From Dictyobacter kobayashii (GTDB taxonomy: Bacteria; Chloroflexota; Ktedonobacteria; Ktedonobacterales; Ktedonobacteraceae), in assembly GCF_003967555.1 (NCBI RefSeq), contig NZ_BIFS01000001.1, positions 124,001 through 188,000 of the forward strand: a stretch of DNA of 64,000 bases. The letters are read 5' to 3'. Position numbers and translations under genes: made by a program. Positions 7,187-17,941 of the stretch are shown here, piece after piece. Each line of letters opens with the position of its first letter. Within the stretch, counting starts at the first letter, position 1. The notes beneath the pieces are model-generated. The model was not told the DNA's origin. It was given only the letters and a program-made list of their open reading frames with translations, and did not search any database.

Positions 7187-8737
7187 ATGGAAAAAAATCT
7201 TTTCAATGCCGCTTTACTCACAATCATACTCGATCCTGGGTCTGCTATGCCACTATATCGCCAGCTCTATACTGCAATGAGACAGACAATTCTTGCAGGC
7301 ACATTACCCGGGGGCACAAAGCTTCCTTCCACACGGGCATTTGCTCAGACCCTTGGAGTTTCACGCGCAACGGTGATCATTGCCTTTGAACAATTGCTAT
7401 ATGAAGGCTACATACGAGGCATCGTTGGCAGCGGCACCTATGTTGAGCACGTTCTTCCCGATGAATTGCTGCGCCTCCCCAATCAGCAACTATCTTCAGA
7501 GCAAACGCAAAAAGCGCAGGCTGATACCCAACTCTCGGCTCGCGGTAAAATTATTGCCAATTCAACGGTCGCCCCACTTCATAATTGGGACGATGTGTTA
7601 CTTCATCGGGCCTTTCGTCATGGTGTACCAGCACTGCATGAATTTCCATTTAAGCTCTGGTCGCAATTGGCAGCTAAACGCTGGCGCAATGTCGATCCAA
7701 CCTCTTTTGGGTATACCGATCCGGCGGGCTTTCGCCCCCTCCGCCGAGAAATTGCCCACTACCTGCAGACGGCTCGTGGTGTGAGTTGTTCAGAAGAGCA
7801 GATTATTATTGTCGCTGGTTCGCAACAGGCTATTAACCTGTCCGCGCAACTGTTGTCTGATCCTGGAGATGATGTGTGGATTGAAGATCCTTGTTACCTG
7901 GGGGCGCGGGGAGCCCTTTTAAGTAGTGGGGCACATCTTGTGCCGGTCCCAATTGATGCCGAAGGCATTGATGTGGCATATGGCAAAGCGGTCAGTCCTC
8001 AGGCACGCATGGTATACGTGACGCCTTCTCATCAGTTTCCATTGGGTACAACGATGAGTTTATTGCGCCGTATCTCATTGCTGCATTGGGCTGCGCATAC
8101 AGGTAGCTGGATTTTAGAGGATGACTATGACGGCGAGTATCGTTATGCGGGCCATCCATTGGCCTCATTGCAGAGTCTGGATCAGGCTGACCGAGTTATC
8201 TATATTGGAACCTTTAGCAAAGTACTTTTTCCTGGCTTGCGTATCGGCTACCTGGTATCTCCACCAGCATTGATCGATGCCTTTATCGCGGCCCGGGCCG
8301 CCGCCGATAGGCATGCCCATATGCTGGATCAAATGGTTTTGACTGATTTTATGGCCGAGGAGCATTTTGCTCGTCATGTACGCCGTATGCGTGCGCTCTA
8401 TGAAGGACGGCAGGCTACGCTGGTAAGGGCGGCTCAACATAGTTTCCTGGCTGACATCTTGATTGTAGAGCCCGATGAAGCTGGTATGCATCTACTGGCT
8501 AAACTTCCGCTTACACGAAGGGACACGGAGATCACTGCGCTGGCGGCCAGTGCCGGAATCGCGGTGACACCAGTATCTAAATACTATATGAAGCATCCCC
8601 CAACCAATGCGCTGATGCTTGGCTATGCTGCATTCAATGAGCAGGAAATCCATCGTGGCATTCAAGCCCTGGCTGCCGTCCTCCACTCAACAAAAAATAA
8701 TGACCCGGCAGCAGCACTCGATAATGATTCTGGGTAG
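7187..8737 (+). CDS. MocR/PdxR-type regulator (GntR helix-turn-helix fused to aminotransferase fold)
   Basis: A 516-aa transcription regulator. Residues ~18-85 form a GntR winged helix (PLYRQLYTAMRQTILAG, LPSTRAFAQTLGVSRATV, YIRGIVGSGTYV). The rest is a fold-type I aminotransferase domain with the PLP lysine in GTFSKVLFPGLRIGY and the EDDYDGEYRY block. MocR proteins bind PLP, or an external aldimine with a ligand amino compound, and switch DNA binding; they usually control vitamin B6, GABA, taurine or amino-sugar genes. Divergent placement from the SIS gene suggests that gene, or the regulator itself, is the target. Length and motifs are normal and no defect is seen. Confidence 0.9.
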   Translation: MEKNLFNAALLTIILDPGSAMPLYRQLYTAMRQTILAGTLPGGTKLPSTRAFAQTLGVSRATVIIAFEQLLYEGYIRGIVGSGTYVEHVLPDELLRLPNQQLSSEQTQKAQADTQLSARGKIIANSTVAPLHNWDDVLLHRAFRHGVPALHEFPFKLWSQLAAKRWRNVDPTSFGYTDPAGFRPLRREIAHYLQTARGVSCSEEQIIIVAGSQQAINLSAQLLSDPGDDVWIEDPCYLGARGALLSSGAHLVPVPIDAEGIDVAYGKAVSPQARMVYVTPSHQFPLGTTMSLLRRISLLHWAAHTGSWILEDDYDGEYRYAGHPLASLQSLDQADRVIYIGTFSKVLFPGLRIGYLVSPPALIDAFIAARAAADRHAHMLDQMVLTDFMAEEHFARHVRRMRALYEGRQATLVRAAQHSFLADILIVEPDEAGMHLLAKLPLTRRDTEITALAASAGIAVTPVSKYYMKHPPTNALMLGYAAFNEQEIHRGIQALAAVLHSTKNNDPAAALDNDSG

Positions 8738-8746
8738 AGCTATAGA

Positions 8747-9019
8747 TCAGTCTTGCTCAACTTCGACGGTAAAACCTTTTGATTTTAAGCCGGCTGCCAG
8801 GCCAAAGAGGCGCGCATCACCACGTACGATCCATAGTAGTTCCGGTTGCCTGCCTTTATTTTCGCCCTGCTCCCACTCACACTCATAGGTGCCCTGCCAT
8901 TGACGATGCTGCACCCTGCCTTGATATTGCCAGGGATTAGCCATGGGCCGTCGATGGTTGAAGCCAAAACCTGAACCGTCGACACTGGCAAAATCTTTAC
9001 TTCTAAAAACAACTTTCAT
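8747..9019 (-). CDS. small hypothetical protein, 90 aa
   Basis: Unrecognised. It is kept because a strong ribosome site (AGGAG, eight bases) precedes ATG 9019 and the frame has a natural composition: a soluble, Trp- and Gln-rich protein (PWQYQGRVQHRQWQGTYECEWEQGE) ending in acidic VEVEQD. It looks like a small single-domain cytoplasmic protein with alternating beta strands. It is convergent with MocR, with only 9 bp between the stops. Confidence 0.55.
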   Translation of the reverse strand: MKVVFRSKDFASVDGSGFGFNHRRPMANPWQYQGRVQHRQWQGTYECEWEQGENKGRQPELLWIVRGDARLFGLAAGLKSKGFTVEVEQD

Positions 9020-9306
9020 TTCGATCTCCTGTGAAAATTTCTCTGTCGCGCTGGTCGCATTTGATAGCAGGCCACCTCTTAGTATACAACTCTCTCAATG
9101 CGTCAGCATAGCACTTACGCTATACTCACAGTTACAATGGCACAAATTTCTGGCACGTCCACTAAAATCGAAACAAAAGAAAAAAAATGAACGTATCATT
9201 AAACGTATACAGACTATAGAGGGACGCTATTAGCAAAGCTTGATCTCTCTATATATCTGGTATCAACCAGTTAGCAATTACTACATTAGATAAGAGAGAT
9301 AAACCT

Positions 9307-9987
9307 ATGCCAGCACTTGTATTTTGGATCGATGTCGATAATACCTTGCTCGATAACGATGGTATTAAGGAAAAGCAAAATCAATTTCTCCAGACAGATT
9401 TAGGTCCCGCCTTGACGGAACGCTATTGGGAATTGTATGAGGAGGTGCGAAAAGAACGTGGGGTTGTGGACATTCCCCTGGCACTACAATACTTCCGCGA
9501 ACGTACCTCGCAAGAAGAGTTGAGCGACTACACATTTCAACATGTGGCTTCGATGTTTGAAAACTTTCCGTTTCAAAAAGCCTTATTTCCACATGTTTTA
9601 GAGACCATGGAGTATTTAAATAGTATCGGTACTGTTGTGATCGTCTCTGACGGCGATTTAAACTATCAGGCCGAGAAAATCTTCAGTAGCGCACTGGCAG
9701 ATGCCGTTAGTGGTCGTGTGCTCCTCTTTGTGCATAAGCAGGAACATATTGAGGATATCCAACAACGCTATCCCGCCGATCATTGGGTTATTATCGATGA
9801 TAAACCAAAAATCCTTTTTGATGTTAAACAGTCAATGGGAGATAAAATGACCACGGTATTTGTGAAGCAGGGGAAATATGCAAAAGAGCCCTTCCCGGAG
9901 GCATATGTTCCCGATATTACAGTCGAACATATTGCTGATGTACGCAATGTGCCAGCAGAACAGTTCTGGGGTCAGCAAAAATTTTAG
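9307..9987 (+). CDS. HAD-superfamily hydrolase
   Basis: A 226-aa haloacid dehalogenase-type hydrolase, probably a phosphatase. Motif I is WIDVDNTLLDND with nucleophile D9 and acid D11; motif II is VIVSDGD; the late motif IV is WVIIDDKP. A helical cap of about 80 residues lies between motifs I and II, as in subfamily I HADs. The ATG has an AGAGAG site nearby. It is monocistronic, with an intrinsic terminator about 55 bp downstream. The substrate cannot be assigned. Confidence 0.83.
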   Translation: MPALVFWIDVDNTLLDNDGIKEKQNQFLQTDLGPALTERYWELYEEVRKERGVVDIPLALQYFRERTSQEELSDYTFQHVASMFENFPFQKALFPHVLETMEYLNSIGTVVIVSDGDLNYQAEKIFSSALADAVSGRVLLFVHKQEHIEDIQQRYPADHWVIIDDKPKILFDVKQSMGDKMTTVFVKQGKYAKEPFPEAYVPDITVEHIADVRNVPAEQFWGQQKF

Positions 9988-10040
9988 CAGCAGGGAAGTT
10001 TTCACTTTCCCCTGATCCTAAAACAAACTAGCAGTAATCG

Positions 10041-10086
10041 GGGCAAGCCGGATCCATCATCATTTATGACCTGGCTTACCCTTTTT
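10041..10086 (+). terminator. intrinsic terminator after the HAD gene
   Basis: An 11-position stem (10041-10051 with 10071-10081, one mismatch and one G-U pair) is followed directly by five Ts at 10082-10086. A smaller GGGAA-type hairpin lies just upstream near 9991-10014. Confidence 0.7.
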
Positions 10087-10220
10087 GTATATTCAGGGCT
10101 ATTTTGCTCGCAACGCTATACTAGAATAGTATAATGTATAGAATAATGGCGTGTGTTTTCTTCATATTTTACGGTTATACTTATTATATGAGTTCTACAG
10201 GCATTCTGTAAGGAGCAGGT

Positions 10221-10685
10221 ATGTTTAAGCACTCCTCACCTTATCTCTCACTCAAAAAGGAAGTTCTGTCTACTCTTTTTGAGGATGTTTCACAACGTTC
10301 TACGATAGAAGCCTGTGGAGTACTTCTGGGCACTATTGATGCAGATGGGAACTGGCATGTTGATCGGGCCCACCCTTTGCAGAATACGGCAGATTCTCCG
10401 GTCTACTTTGAGTTTGCTCCCGAAGAATTGCTCCAGTTTGAACTACTCAATCCAGATCAAATCATTGGTGTCTACCACAGCCATCCAACAGGGTATCCAA
10501 GAGCCAGTGATACAGATTGCGAAAATATGCAGCGCGTCAATCAAGCCCAAAATATTCCATGGGTCTGGGTTATTATTAAAGGCCCTTTTAATACACCCCA
10601 CCATGAGCTCACATCTGCCTCCCTTATCGCCTACCATCATTTTGCTAATAGTGGACTAAAACACATTACCATCCATACTGGCTAA
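10221..10685 (+). CDS. M67 (JAMM/MPN+) family metallopeptidase
   Basis: A 154-aa zinc isopeptidase-like protein. The full JAMM signature is visible: a glutamate in the EACGVLLG strand and HSHPTGYPRASDTD, which fits HxH-x7-S-x2-D. Bacterial members cleave ubiquitin-like or small sulfur-carrier conjugates, or act in cysteine or cofactor synthesis. No ubiquitin-like or ThiS-like partner is adjacent, so the target is open. A good AAGGAG ribosome site precedes the ATG. The 60-bp gap to the next gene leaves co-transcription possible. Confidence 0.88.
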   Translation: MFKHSSPYLSLKKEVLSTLFEDVSQRSTIEACGVLLGTIDADGNWHVDRAHPLQNTADSPVYFEFAPEELLQFELLNPDQIIGVYHSHPTGYPRASDTDCENMQRVNQAQNIPWVWVIIKGPFNTPHHELTSASLIAYHHFANSGLKHITIHTG

Positions 10686-10819
10686 AAAAAGGGGAGCTAG
10701 CAAATCAGTTATAAACCTAGCCACACCTTTATAAATACGTTATAATAATGAGCGCTGAATTGCTTTTAAATAACATATCAGCAATCGCATACAAGCGAGA
10801 TAAGCAGGAGCAAAAAAAT

Positions 10820-11956
10820 ATGAAATGCCTAAGGTGTGGAAACGAGCTACAAACCGCTGGGGAGGTTTGTGGACGTTGTGGGACCCCATCCGCTCCCCCG
10901 GGCAATCCAACATCCAATAACTATTTTTCTACTTCCCAACATGGTCAATCAGCGCAGAATACCAATGGGGTATCTCCCTCTTCTCAATCCCGTTTATCCC
11001 AATTTGGTTTGCCTCAACAGCATAATTTCGCCAGACCAGTTTCTTCGGTTCCCGCAACTCCGCCATTTGATCCAGTATATGCAGCTAACCCGGTTCCCAG
11101 TGGCATTCATCACGATGCCACAGAAGCAATGATCCTCCCTCCAATAAATAGTCAACGACTTTCCAACCCTCCCGGTCCTTATCCTTCACAACCTGACTAT
11201 AAGCCATTCTATAATCCAGGCAACAGGCCACCATCCAGTGGTCAGCTCTTGACACAGAATCCACGCAAAGGCCCTTCTCCATCTGCTATTCTTGTCGCAT
11301 GCATTTGTCTGGTACTGATCGTCATAGGTGCTATTGGTCTTTCTACAATTTATGTGACCAGCCATAATAATCAGCAAAGAGCAACACAGAAGCCTCCTCA
11401 AGCGTATAAGACTACTGTAGCAGTTGCTACTGCCCCTGCGGCCACAGCAACACCAATAGCTGTTGCGACGACAGTGCCAGAAGCCGGCTTTACATGGTGT
11501 GGTAGTGAGTGCGCCCCCAGCGGTTTTATTGATGAGTATCCCCTGGGCTGGCAGTTAAGCGCTCTTCCCAGCGTCGCTGGCGCTCAATTTGTCAATCCAC
11601 AGCAACCCGATCAAATCGCTGTCTATAAACGGCTGGATAATCCAACTATGGCAGCCGATCAATTGCTGGCGGCTGAGATTCAGACAACGTATGCCAGTAA
11701 ACCTGGTTATGAGGCACCTCAACCACCTACCGGCCAGGCGGCCACTATTGGAGGGGAGACCTGGTCGACTGCGACTATTGCCTATATGAGCGATAATCAA
11801 ACAAAAGAACATGTTGCTGTCTGTGTAACTGTTCATCAAGGAAAAATATTTGTGATGGAATTCCAGGCACCGGATGCCCAATTTGCACAAGTAAGTACGG
11901 CGTATTACAATATCATGATTGGTAAGTTCCAATTTATACAAACCGGGACACCATAA
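10820..11956 (+). CDS. zinc-ribbon, proline-rich, single-span membrane protein
   Basis: About 378 aa. The N-terminus is a C2-C2 zinc ribbon (CLRCGNE..CGRCG, Cys 3, 6, 17, 20), followed by ~130 residues of low-complexity Pro/Ser/Asn/Gln-rich linker. One membrane helix follows (ILVACICLVLIVIGAIGLSTIYV), then an Ala/Thr linker, then an extracytoplasmic domain of about 150 residues containing CGSECAPSGFIDEYPLGW. This plan, with a cytoplasmic zinc ribbon and an outside sensor- or lipid-binding-like domain, recurs in Ktedonobacteria. Start taken at ATG 10820 with GCAGGAG nine bases upstream rather than at an upstream ATG at 10748. It is 12 bp from the next gene and probably in an operon with it. 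Confidence 0.78.
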   Translation: MKCLRCGNELQTAGEVCGRCGTPSAPPGNPTSNNYFSTSQHGQSAQNTNGVSPSSQSRLSQFGLPQQHNFARPVSSVPATPPFDPVYAANPVPSGIHHDATEAMILPPINSQRLSNPPGPYPSQPDYKPFYNPGNRPPSSGQLLTQNPRKGPSPSAILVACICLVLIVIGAIGLSTIYVTSHNNQQRATQKPPQAYKTTVAVATAPAATATPIAVATTVPEAGFTWCGSECAPSGFIDEYPLGWQLSALPSVAGAQFVNPQQPDQIAVYKRLDNPTMAADQLLAAEIQTTYASKPGYEAPQPPTGQAATIGGETWSTATIAYMSDNQTKEHVAVCVTVHQGKIFVMEFQAPDAQFAQVSTAYYNIMIGKFQFIQTGTP

Positions 11957-11968
11957 TCGGAGGAAAAG

Positions 11969-13501
11969 TTGAAATACTTTCTGAGCGGACTGGTGTTCGT
12001 AAGTGGCATGACAAGTTTAGCTCTTGAGATGTGTGCATCACGTCTCCTGGGTGCCTATTTTGGTACCTCGCTTTTTATCTGGGGCAATCTCATTGGTCTG
12101 ATTCTGCTTTACCTGATGGTGGGTTACTTCTTGGGAGGACGCATCGCTGATCGCTACCCACATACACAGGTGTTGTGTGTGATTACTGCGGCGGCGGCTC
12201 TTTCCATCATAATTATTCCCTTCGTATGTCAAAGCATTCTTACCTGGTCAGTCACTGGACTCGAACAAGTTTCCGTTAGCATTTTTCTTGGTTCACTGGT
12301 TGGCACTATGTTGCTATTTGCCATTCCAGTCATCCTACTTGGGCTTGTCTCACCATTTGCGGTTCGCTTGATCACAAATGATGTGAAAAAGAGCGGTCGC
12401 ATCAGTGGCTCACTCTATGCCATTTCTACGGTTGGTAGCATCCTGGGGGCCTTTTTACCAGTGCTCTGGCTGATTCCTACCTTTGGAGTACGGCGCACGC
12501 TTCTTATCTTTGGGGTGGTGCTACTGGCGGCTTCCCTCTGGGGCATTCTTCCTCGCTGGCGACGCATCACATCTATTTTGCCTGTGCCAGCATTGATTAT
12601 TTTATTGATTGCCGCTCAGGCTGTGCAGCTAGGCCCTTTGAAAGAGATTCCTCACCTGATCTATGAACAGGAATCCTTTTATAACTACATTCAGGTAACC
12701 AAAGAGCCAGATGGCACACGCCAACTCATTCTGAATGAGGGACAGGCTATCCACTCGGTGTATAATCCAGATAGTACTGCGCAACTTACGGGATGGTATT
12801 GGGACTACTTTTTGGCTGCGCCTTATTTTAATACAGGCTTTAAACCTGCACAATTGAAGCGCGTTGGGATTATTGGACTGGCCGGTGGCACTGTAGCACG
12901 TCAGTTCTCTCAGGTCTATCCTCAAGTTCAAATTGATGGCGCTGAAATTGATCCCGCCATCGTTGATGTTGGACGACGCTATTTCAACATGAATGAACCT
13001 GATCTTCATGTGTATACGCAGGATGGACGTACGTTCCTGGCTTCATCCCATCATACCTACGATGTGGTAGCCATTGATGCGTTCCAACAACCATATATTC
13101 CGTTTCAATTTACAACACGTGAGTTTTTTACGCAGGTTCGTGACCATCTTTCTTCGACGGGCGTTGTCGCCCTCAATACCGGACATACAGCGCATGATTA
13201 TCGCCTGGTCCAGGCCTTTGTAAATACCCTGAGTACAATCTTTCCCAATGTCTATGTTTTCAATGTACCAGGGACGATTAACACTGAAATTATGGCCACA
13301 ATGCAACCAACCTCGCTTGAGACGTTCCGTGAGAATCTTTCTCAGTTCCCAGCCAATACAACACTGGGACAGCTCGCTACTGAAGTTCTACCTGTGGCTA
13401 CGCGCGGTCGCGCGGATGGAGGAATAGTCTTTACTGATGACAAAGCACCGATTGAGCAGATCACTGATCAATTGTTGCTTAACTACATTTTGCAACCCTG
13501 A
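11969..13501 (+). CDS. membrane-fused spermidine synthase-like protein
   Basis: A 510-aa fusion. The N-terminal ~215 residues hold six to eight membrane helices (SGMTSLALEMCASRLLG, LGGRIADRYP). The C-terminal part is a polyamine aminopropyltransferase/methyltransferase fold with the nucleotide loop GIIGLAGGTVARQ, EIDPAIVDVGRRYF, and DGRTFL ahead of VVAIDAFQQPYIP. It starts at a TTG (11969) behind a textbook GGAGG site. Such fusions are common in Chloroflexota and Proteobacteria; whether they make spermidine is mostly untested. The active-site region is complete. Confidence 0.85.
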   Translation: MKYFLSGLVFVSGMTSLALEMCASRLLGAYFGTSLFIWGNLIGLILLYLMVGYFLGGRIADRYPHTQVLCVITAAAALSIIIIPFVCQSILTWSVTGLEQVSVSIFLGSLVGTMLLFAIPVILLGLVSPFAVRLITNDVKKSGRISGSLYAISTVGSILGAFLPVLWLIPTFGVRRTLLIFGVVLLAASLWGILPRWRRITSILPVPALIILLIAAQAVQLGPLKEIPHLIYEQESFYNYIQVTKEPDGTRQLILNEGQAIHSVYNPDSTAQLTGWYWDYFLAAPYFNTGFKPAQLKRVGIIGLAGGTVARQFSQVYPQVQIDGAEIDPAIVDVGRRYFNMNEPDLHVYTQDGRTFLASSHHTYDVVAIDAFQQPYIPFQFTTREFFTQVRDHLSSTGVVALNTGHTAHDYRLVQAFVNTLSTIFPNVYVFNVPGTINTEIMATMQPTSLETFRENLSQFPANTTLGQLATEVLPVATRGRADGGIVFTDDKAPIEQITDQLLLNYILQP

Positions 13502-13504
13502 ATA

Positions 13505-14929
<1,425 letters not shown>

Positions 14930-14944
14930 TTCTTTTCGGAGAAT

Positions 14945-15007
14945 CAGGAGAACACAACGGGAGCGCAGCGATGATTGGCTGCGCTCCCGTTGTGTTCTCC
15001 TGGTTTT
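14945..15007 (+). terminator. strong intrinsic terminator of purA
   Basis: Arms 14945-14969 and 14978-15002 are perfectly complementary over 25 bases with an 8-base loop, followed by GTTTTTAT on the plus strand. No U tract on the minus side, so it is directional. Confidence 0.85.
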
Positions 15008-15026
15008 TATCCCAGAGGATTTTTAG

Positions 15027-15725
15027 TTAATACGGCCCAGGCGCGGGGATACTGTGGGGGCAGGCTTTGTACTGCTCCCAGTGTAAAAGTCTGCGGCCAT
15101 CATCCAGACCAACCAGGGTGACAGGAAGATCAGCTTTCAAACGGGTGCCAAGCAGGCTGGCGGCCCGCTTTCCTTGAAGAAATTCTTCTCCCATCTCCCC
15201 CTTTTTGGGTAAGATTATAGAGCCACCGATACGACAAAATGGTGCACTGCATTCCAGTAACGCTGCCAGTGCTGAGACAGCGCGTGCCGTTACCAGATCA
15301 AAGGTCCCACGATAGTTCCGCTTGTGGGCAATGTCCTCAGCCCTACCATGGATGATCTCAACATTTTTTAATTGCAACAGGTCAACTATATGCTGCAAAA
15401 ATATAGTCTTCTTCCCCGTCGCTTCAATCAAAGTGACCTTCCAATCTGGCCGCGCGATCTTTAAAGGCAAACCAGGAAATCCCGGACCTGTGCCAATGTC
15501 GAGTAGACGTATATCCTTTTGCTTGTCATAGGCTTGCAGCAAGGTCAATGAATCGAGGAAGTGTTTTAGCAACACTTCCTCTGGCTCCTTGATTGCTGTC
15601 AGGTTAAAGCGTGTATTCCAATCCAGCAGTTCTCGTCGATAGAGCAAGAAGGCCTCCTCATGCTGTTGAGAGAGACCTAATTGCGCTAATCCTGCTCGGA
15701 ATACGGCTGAGGATTCTTCAGACAT
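15027..15725 (-). CDS. rsmG: 16S rRNA (guanine527-N7)-methyltransferase
   Basis: RsmG/GidB methylates G527 of 16S rRNA with S-adenosylmethionine. The 232-aa length is typical. The signature is clear: FNLTAIKEPEEVLLKHFLDSL at the N-terminus, the SAM loop LLDIGTGPGFPGLPLKIA, and DLVTARAVSALAALLE after it. It starts one base past the stop of the VWA gene and is the last member of the MoxR-VWA run. That is an unusual location, since rsmG often sits near gidA or parAB. Confidence 0.95.
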   Translation of the reverse strand: MSEESSAVFRAGLAQLGLSQQHEEAFLLYRRELLDWNTRFNLTAIKEPEEVLLKHFLDSLTLLQAYDKQKDIRLLDIGTGPGFPGLPLKIARPDWKVTLIEATGKKTIFLQHIVDLLQLKNVEIIHGRAEDIAHKRNYRGTFDLVTARAVSALAALLECSAPFCRIGGSIILPKKGEMGEEFLQGKRAASLLGTRLKADLPVTLVGLDDGRRLLHWEQYKACPHSIPAPGPY

Positions 15726-15726
15726 A

Positions 15727-16884
15727 TTACGATACTAACTTCCGCTTACTATTCAGATAATCAACCAGGAGATACTCTCCCAGGTTGTCTTTGTCCGCAT
15801 AAAAGGTGCGGCCATGGTTGATCTGGGCCAATTGGTTAACGAAAGCTACCATCCAATGATCGTCATAAAGCATAAACGTATTGATGGTAATGCCATCGCG
15901 TGTGCAGCGCTGTACCTCTAGCAGGGTTTGCTGTTCGGCAAAAGGACTTGGATAGGCGAATTGCCAGCCATATTCTTCCTCGTACCAGACAGTTGGACCA
16001 CCATCGGTAATCATGATGATCTGCTTGTTGGTCCCGCGTTGCTTGGCCAGTAGCTGGCGAGCCAGCATCAAACCATGGGCCATATTGGTGCCGCGCTCAT
16101 TGTCGTAACGGCTCAGTTCCAGCAGCTCGTTGGGCTTGTATTCCCGAGCCAGGTAAGAGAAGCCGACGATATACAGGTTGTCGCGTGGGAACTGCGAACG
16201 AATCAAGCTCTCCAGGGCGACAGCTACTTTCTTGGCCGACTGCTGACAACCATTATAAATCATACTCAGACTCATATCGATCATCAGTACGGTCGATGAT
16301 TGCGTGGTGAACTCAGTACGGTAAACCTCAAAGTCTTCCTTGGCCAGGTTGACAGGTGTACCTGTACCACGCCGATGGACGGCGTTCATCAGGGTCTTTT
16401 CCAGATCCAGCAGGAATGGATCACCAAATTGATAGGCCTTGCTCTCGTCGGTACGTTCGCCGCCTACCCCACGGAAAGGACTGATGTGGCGACCAAAGCC
16501 GTCACGCTTCATTTTGTTGAAGATATCCTGGAGTGCTTTTTGCCCGATTTTGCGAATACCTCGCGCCGTCAGCTCCCAGCGACTGCCTTTTTTCTGAATA
16601 TAGCCAGCTTCTTCCAGCGTCTTCATCAGCTCTTTTAGCTGCTCGACCGATTGGTACTCTTCATCACCCAATAAGTCTTTAACTTTCTGACTGTCGATGG
16701 CTTCCAGATTTTCTAAGCGCCGGGCCTCCTGGAATTGTTCTTCCAGCCCATCCATTTGCTGCATCTGGCCCATTACGCGCATAGCTTCATTCAATGGTAA
16801 CGATTCGTTACCACGGAATGGAAAACGTGTACGCATCTGCTCAGAGGGCGCAACCGCCTCTAAGTTCTGGGCCAACTCCATCAT
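15727..16884 (-). CDS. VWA-domain protein of a MoxR-type cluster
   Basis: A 385-aa protein with a helical N-terminal half and a von Willebrand A domain from about residue 190. The MIDAS metal site is intact: MIDMSLSM (DxSxS) and MITDGGPT supplying the later threonine/aspartate. In MoxR clusters the VWA partner binds metal-dependent clients or sits in a chelatase-like complex with the AAA+ ring. The gene is two bases downstream of the Q-rich gene and its start nearly abuts that gene's stop, so the three are surely one transcript. No signal peptide, so it is cytoplasmic. Confidence 0.85.
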   Translation of the reverse strand: MMELAQNLEAVAPSEQMRTRFPFRGNESLPLNEAMRVMGQMQQMDGLEEQFQEARRLENLEAIDSQKVKDLLGDEEYQSVEQLKELMKTLEEAGYIQKKGSRWELTARGIRKIGQKALQDIFNKMKRDGFGRHISPFRGVGGERTDESKAYQFGDPFLLDLEKTLMNAVHRRGTGTPVNLAKEDFEVYRTEFTTQSSTVLMIDMSLSMIYNGCQQSAKKVAVALESLIRSQFPRDNLYIVGFSYLAREYKPNELLELSRYDNERGTNMAHGLMLARQLLAKQRGTNKQIIMITDGGPTVWYEEEYGWQFAYPSPFAEQQTLLEVQRCTRDGITINTFMLYDDHWMVAFVNQLAQINHGRTFYADKDNLGEYLLVDYLNSKRKLVS

Positions 16885-16886
16885 GT

Positions 16887-17930
16887 CTACGCGAATGCGA
16901 TCATCCCCATCAGCTGTTCCATCAGGTCCTGCAATTCCTGACGCTGCTCTGGTGAGAGATTATCCATGATACCCTGCATGGCTGCTGCTTGCTGCTGCAT
17001 CTGCTCGATCAGATCATCCAGGGAGTTGACTCCTGGAAAATACTGGCCGTGCTTCTGCATAAAAGAGTCGAAGTCGGGCTCAAGACCCTCCTGCCGCTCG
17101 CGCAACATCTTATTCAGGTCGCGGATCATCTCGCGTAAGTTAGCAATGTCTTCCGGAGACATATTCTGCAATGATTGCTGCATGCCCTGGAAAAATTGCT
17201 GCATCATTTGCTGCTGCAAGCCCTGCATCAGCTCATTGAATTTTTCGCGTGCCTGGTCGTCCATGAAATCATAGTCAGACAGACCTTTGATCTGGCCAGG
17301 AATATCCTTCGGCAGTCCATCTAAAAAATCCTGCTTGCGTTTAGCAATCATTTCTAACATACGCTGCTTCTGTTCAGGCGTTAATCCATCACTCTCAGAG
17401 CCACTCTGGCCCGATTGAGCTGATTGGCCCTGCTCCCCCTGACTTCCCATCTGGGACTGTTGGCCAGATTGACCTTGCTGCCCCTGCTCACCAGATTGCG
17501 GCTGCTGACCAGATTGATCTTGTTGCCCCTCTTCACCAGGCTGGCCTTTCTGCGTGGAGGGATCGGTTGGGGACTCAGGTTGGCGACCTTCCAGGCGCTG
17601 CTGGATACCATCACGTTCAAGCTTTTTGATTTCTTCTAGCTTTTCACGTAGATCATCCATAACGCCTGAAGCCATGTTGTAGCGATTGAGTTGCTCTTTG
17701 CGCGTATTGCGCATACGCTCCATCATCTCGCGTAAACCCATGGCTTTGCGGCCATCCTGCCCCTGAATGCCTTCCTGCATCAAGCGCTTAAGCGCCTGCT
17801 GCAGGTTGCCATCTTCCATATAATCATCGGCAAGTGCGTTAAGAATATCATCCGCATCGATGCCGTCTATTTTTTGAGTTCCGTCCCAACGGGTATAGCC
17901 ATAGCGATTTCGAGAAAATCGATTGAACAT
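16887..17930 (-). CDS. Q/G-rich helical protein between MoxR and VWA genes
   Basis: 347 aa, unnamed. The N-terminal ~110 residues are charged and helical. Residues ~110-180 are a low-complexity Gln/Gly/Ser tract, QSGQ-type repeats with GEEGQQ. The C-terminal half is again helical with many Met/Gln pairs (QQQMMQQFFQGMQQSLQNM, LRDLNKMLRERQEGLEPDF). Its place between ATPase and VWA partner, with a 2-bp gap on one side and 11 bp on the other, says it is part of the same machine, perhaps the linker that BchD/ChlD carries between its AAA and VWA domains. BchD/ChlD has an acidic, proline-rich linker there; this one is Q/G-rich. This role is inference. Confidence 0.75.
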   Translation of the reverse strand: MFNRFSRNRYGYTRWDGTQKIDGIDADDILNALADDYMEDGNLQQALKRLMQEGIQGQDGRKAMGLREMMERMRNTRKEQLNRYNMASGVMDDLREKLEEIKKLERDGIQQRLEGRQPESPTDPSTQKGQPGEEGQQDQSGQQPQSGEQGQQGQSGQQSQMGSQGEQGQSAQSGQSGSESDGLTPEQKQRMLEMIAKRKQDFLDGLPKDIPGQIKGLSDYDFMDDQAREKFNELMQGLQQQMMQQFFQGMQQSLQNMSPEDIANLREMIRDLNKMLRERQEGLEPDFDSFMQKHGQYFPGVNSLDDLIEQMQQQAAAMQGIMDNLSPEQRQELQDLMEQLMGMIAFA

Positions 17931-17941
17931 GCTCGCATCCT

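Noticed and set aside
17381..17620. Overlapping small frames in the Q/G-rich region
   Set aside because: They arise from the repetitive composition of the MoxR-partner gene and lack ribosome sites.
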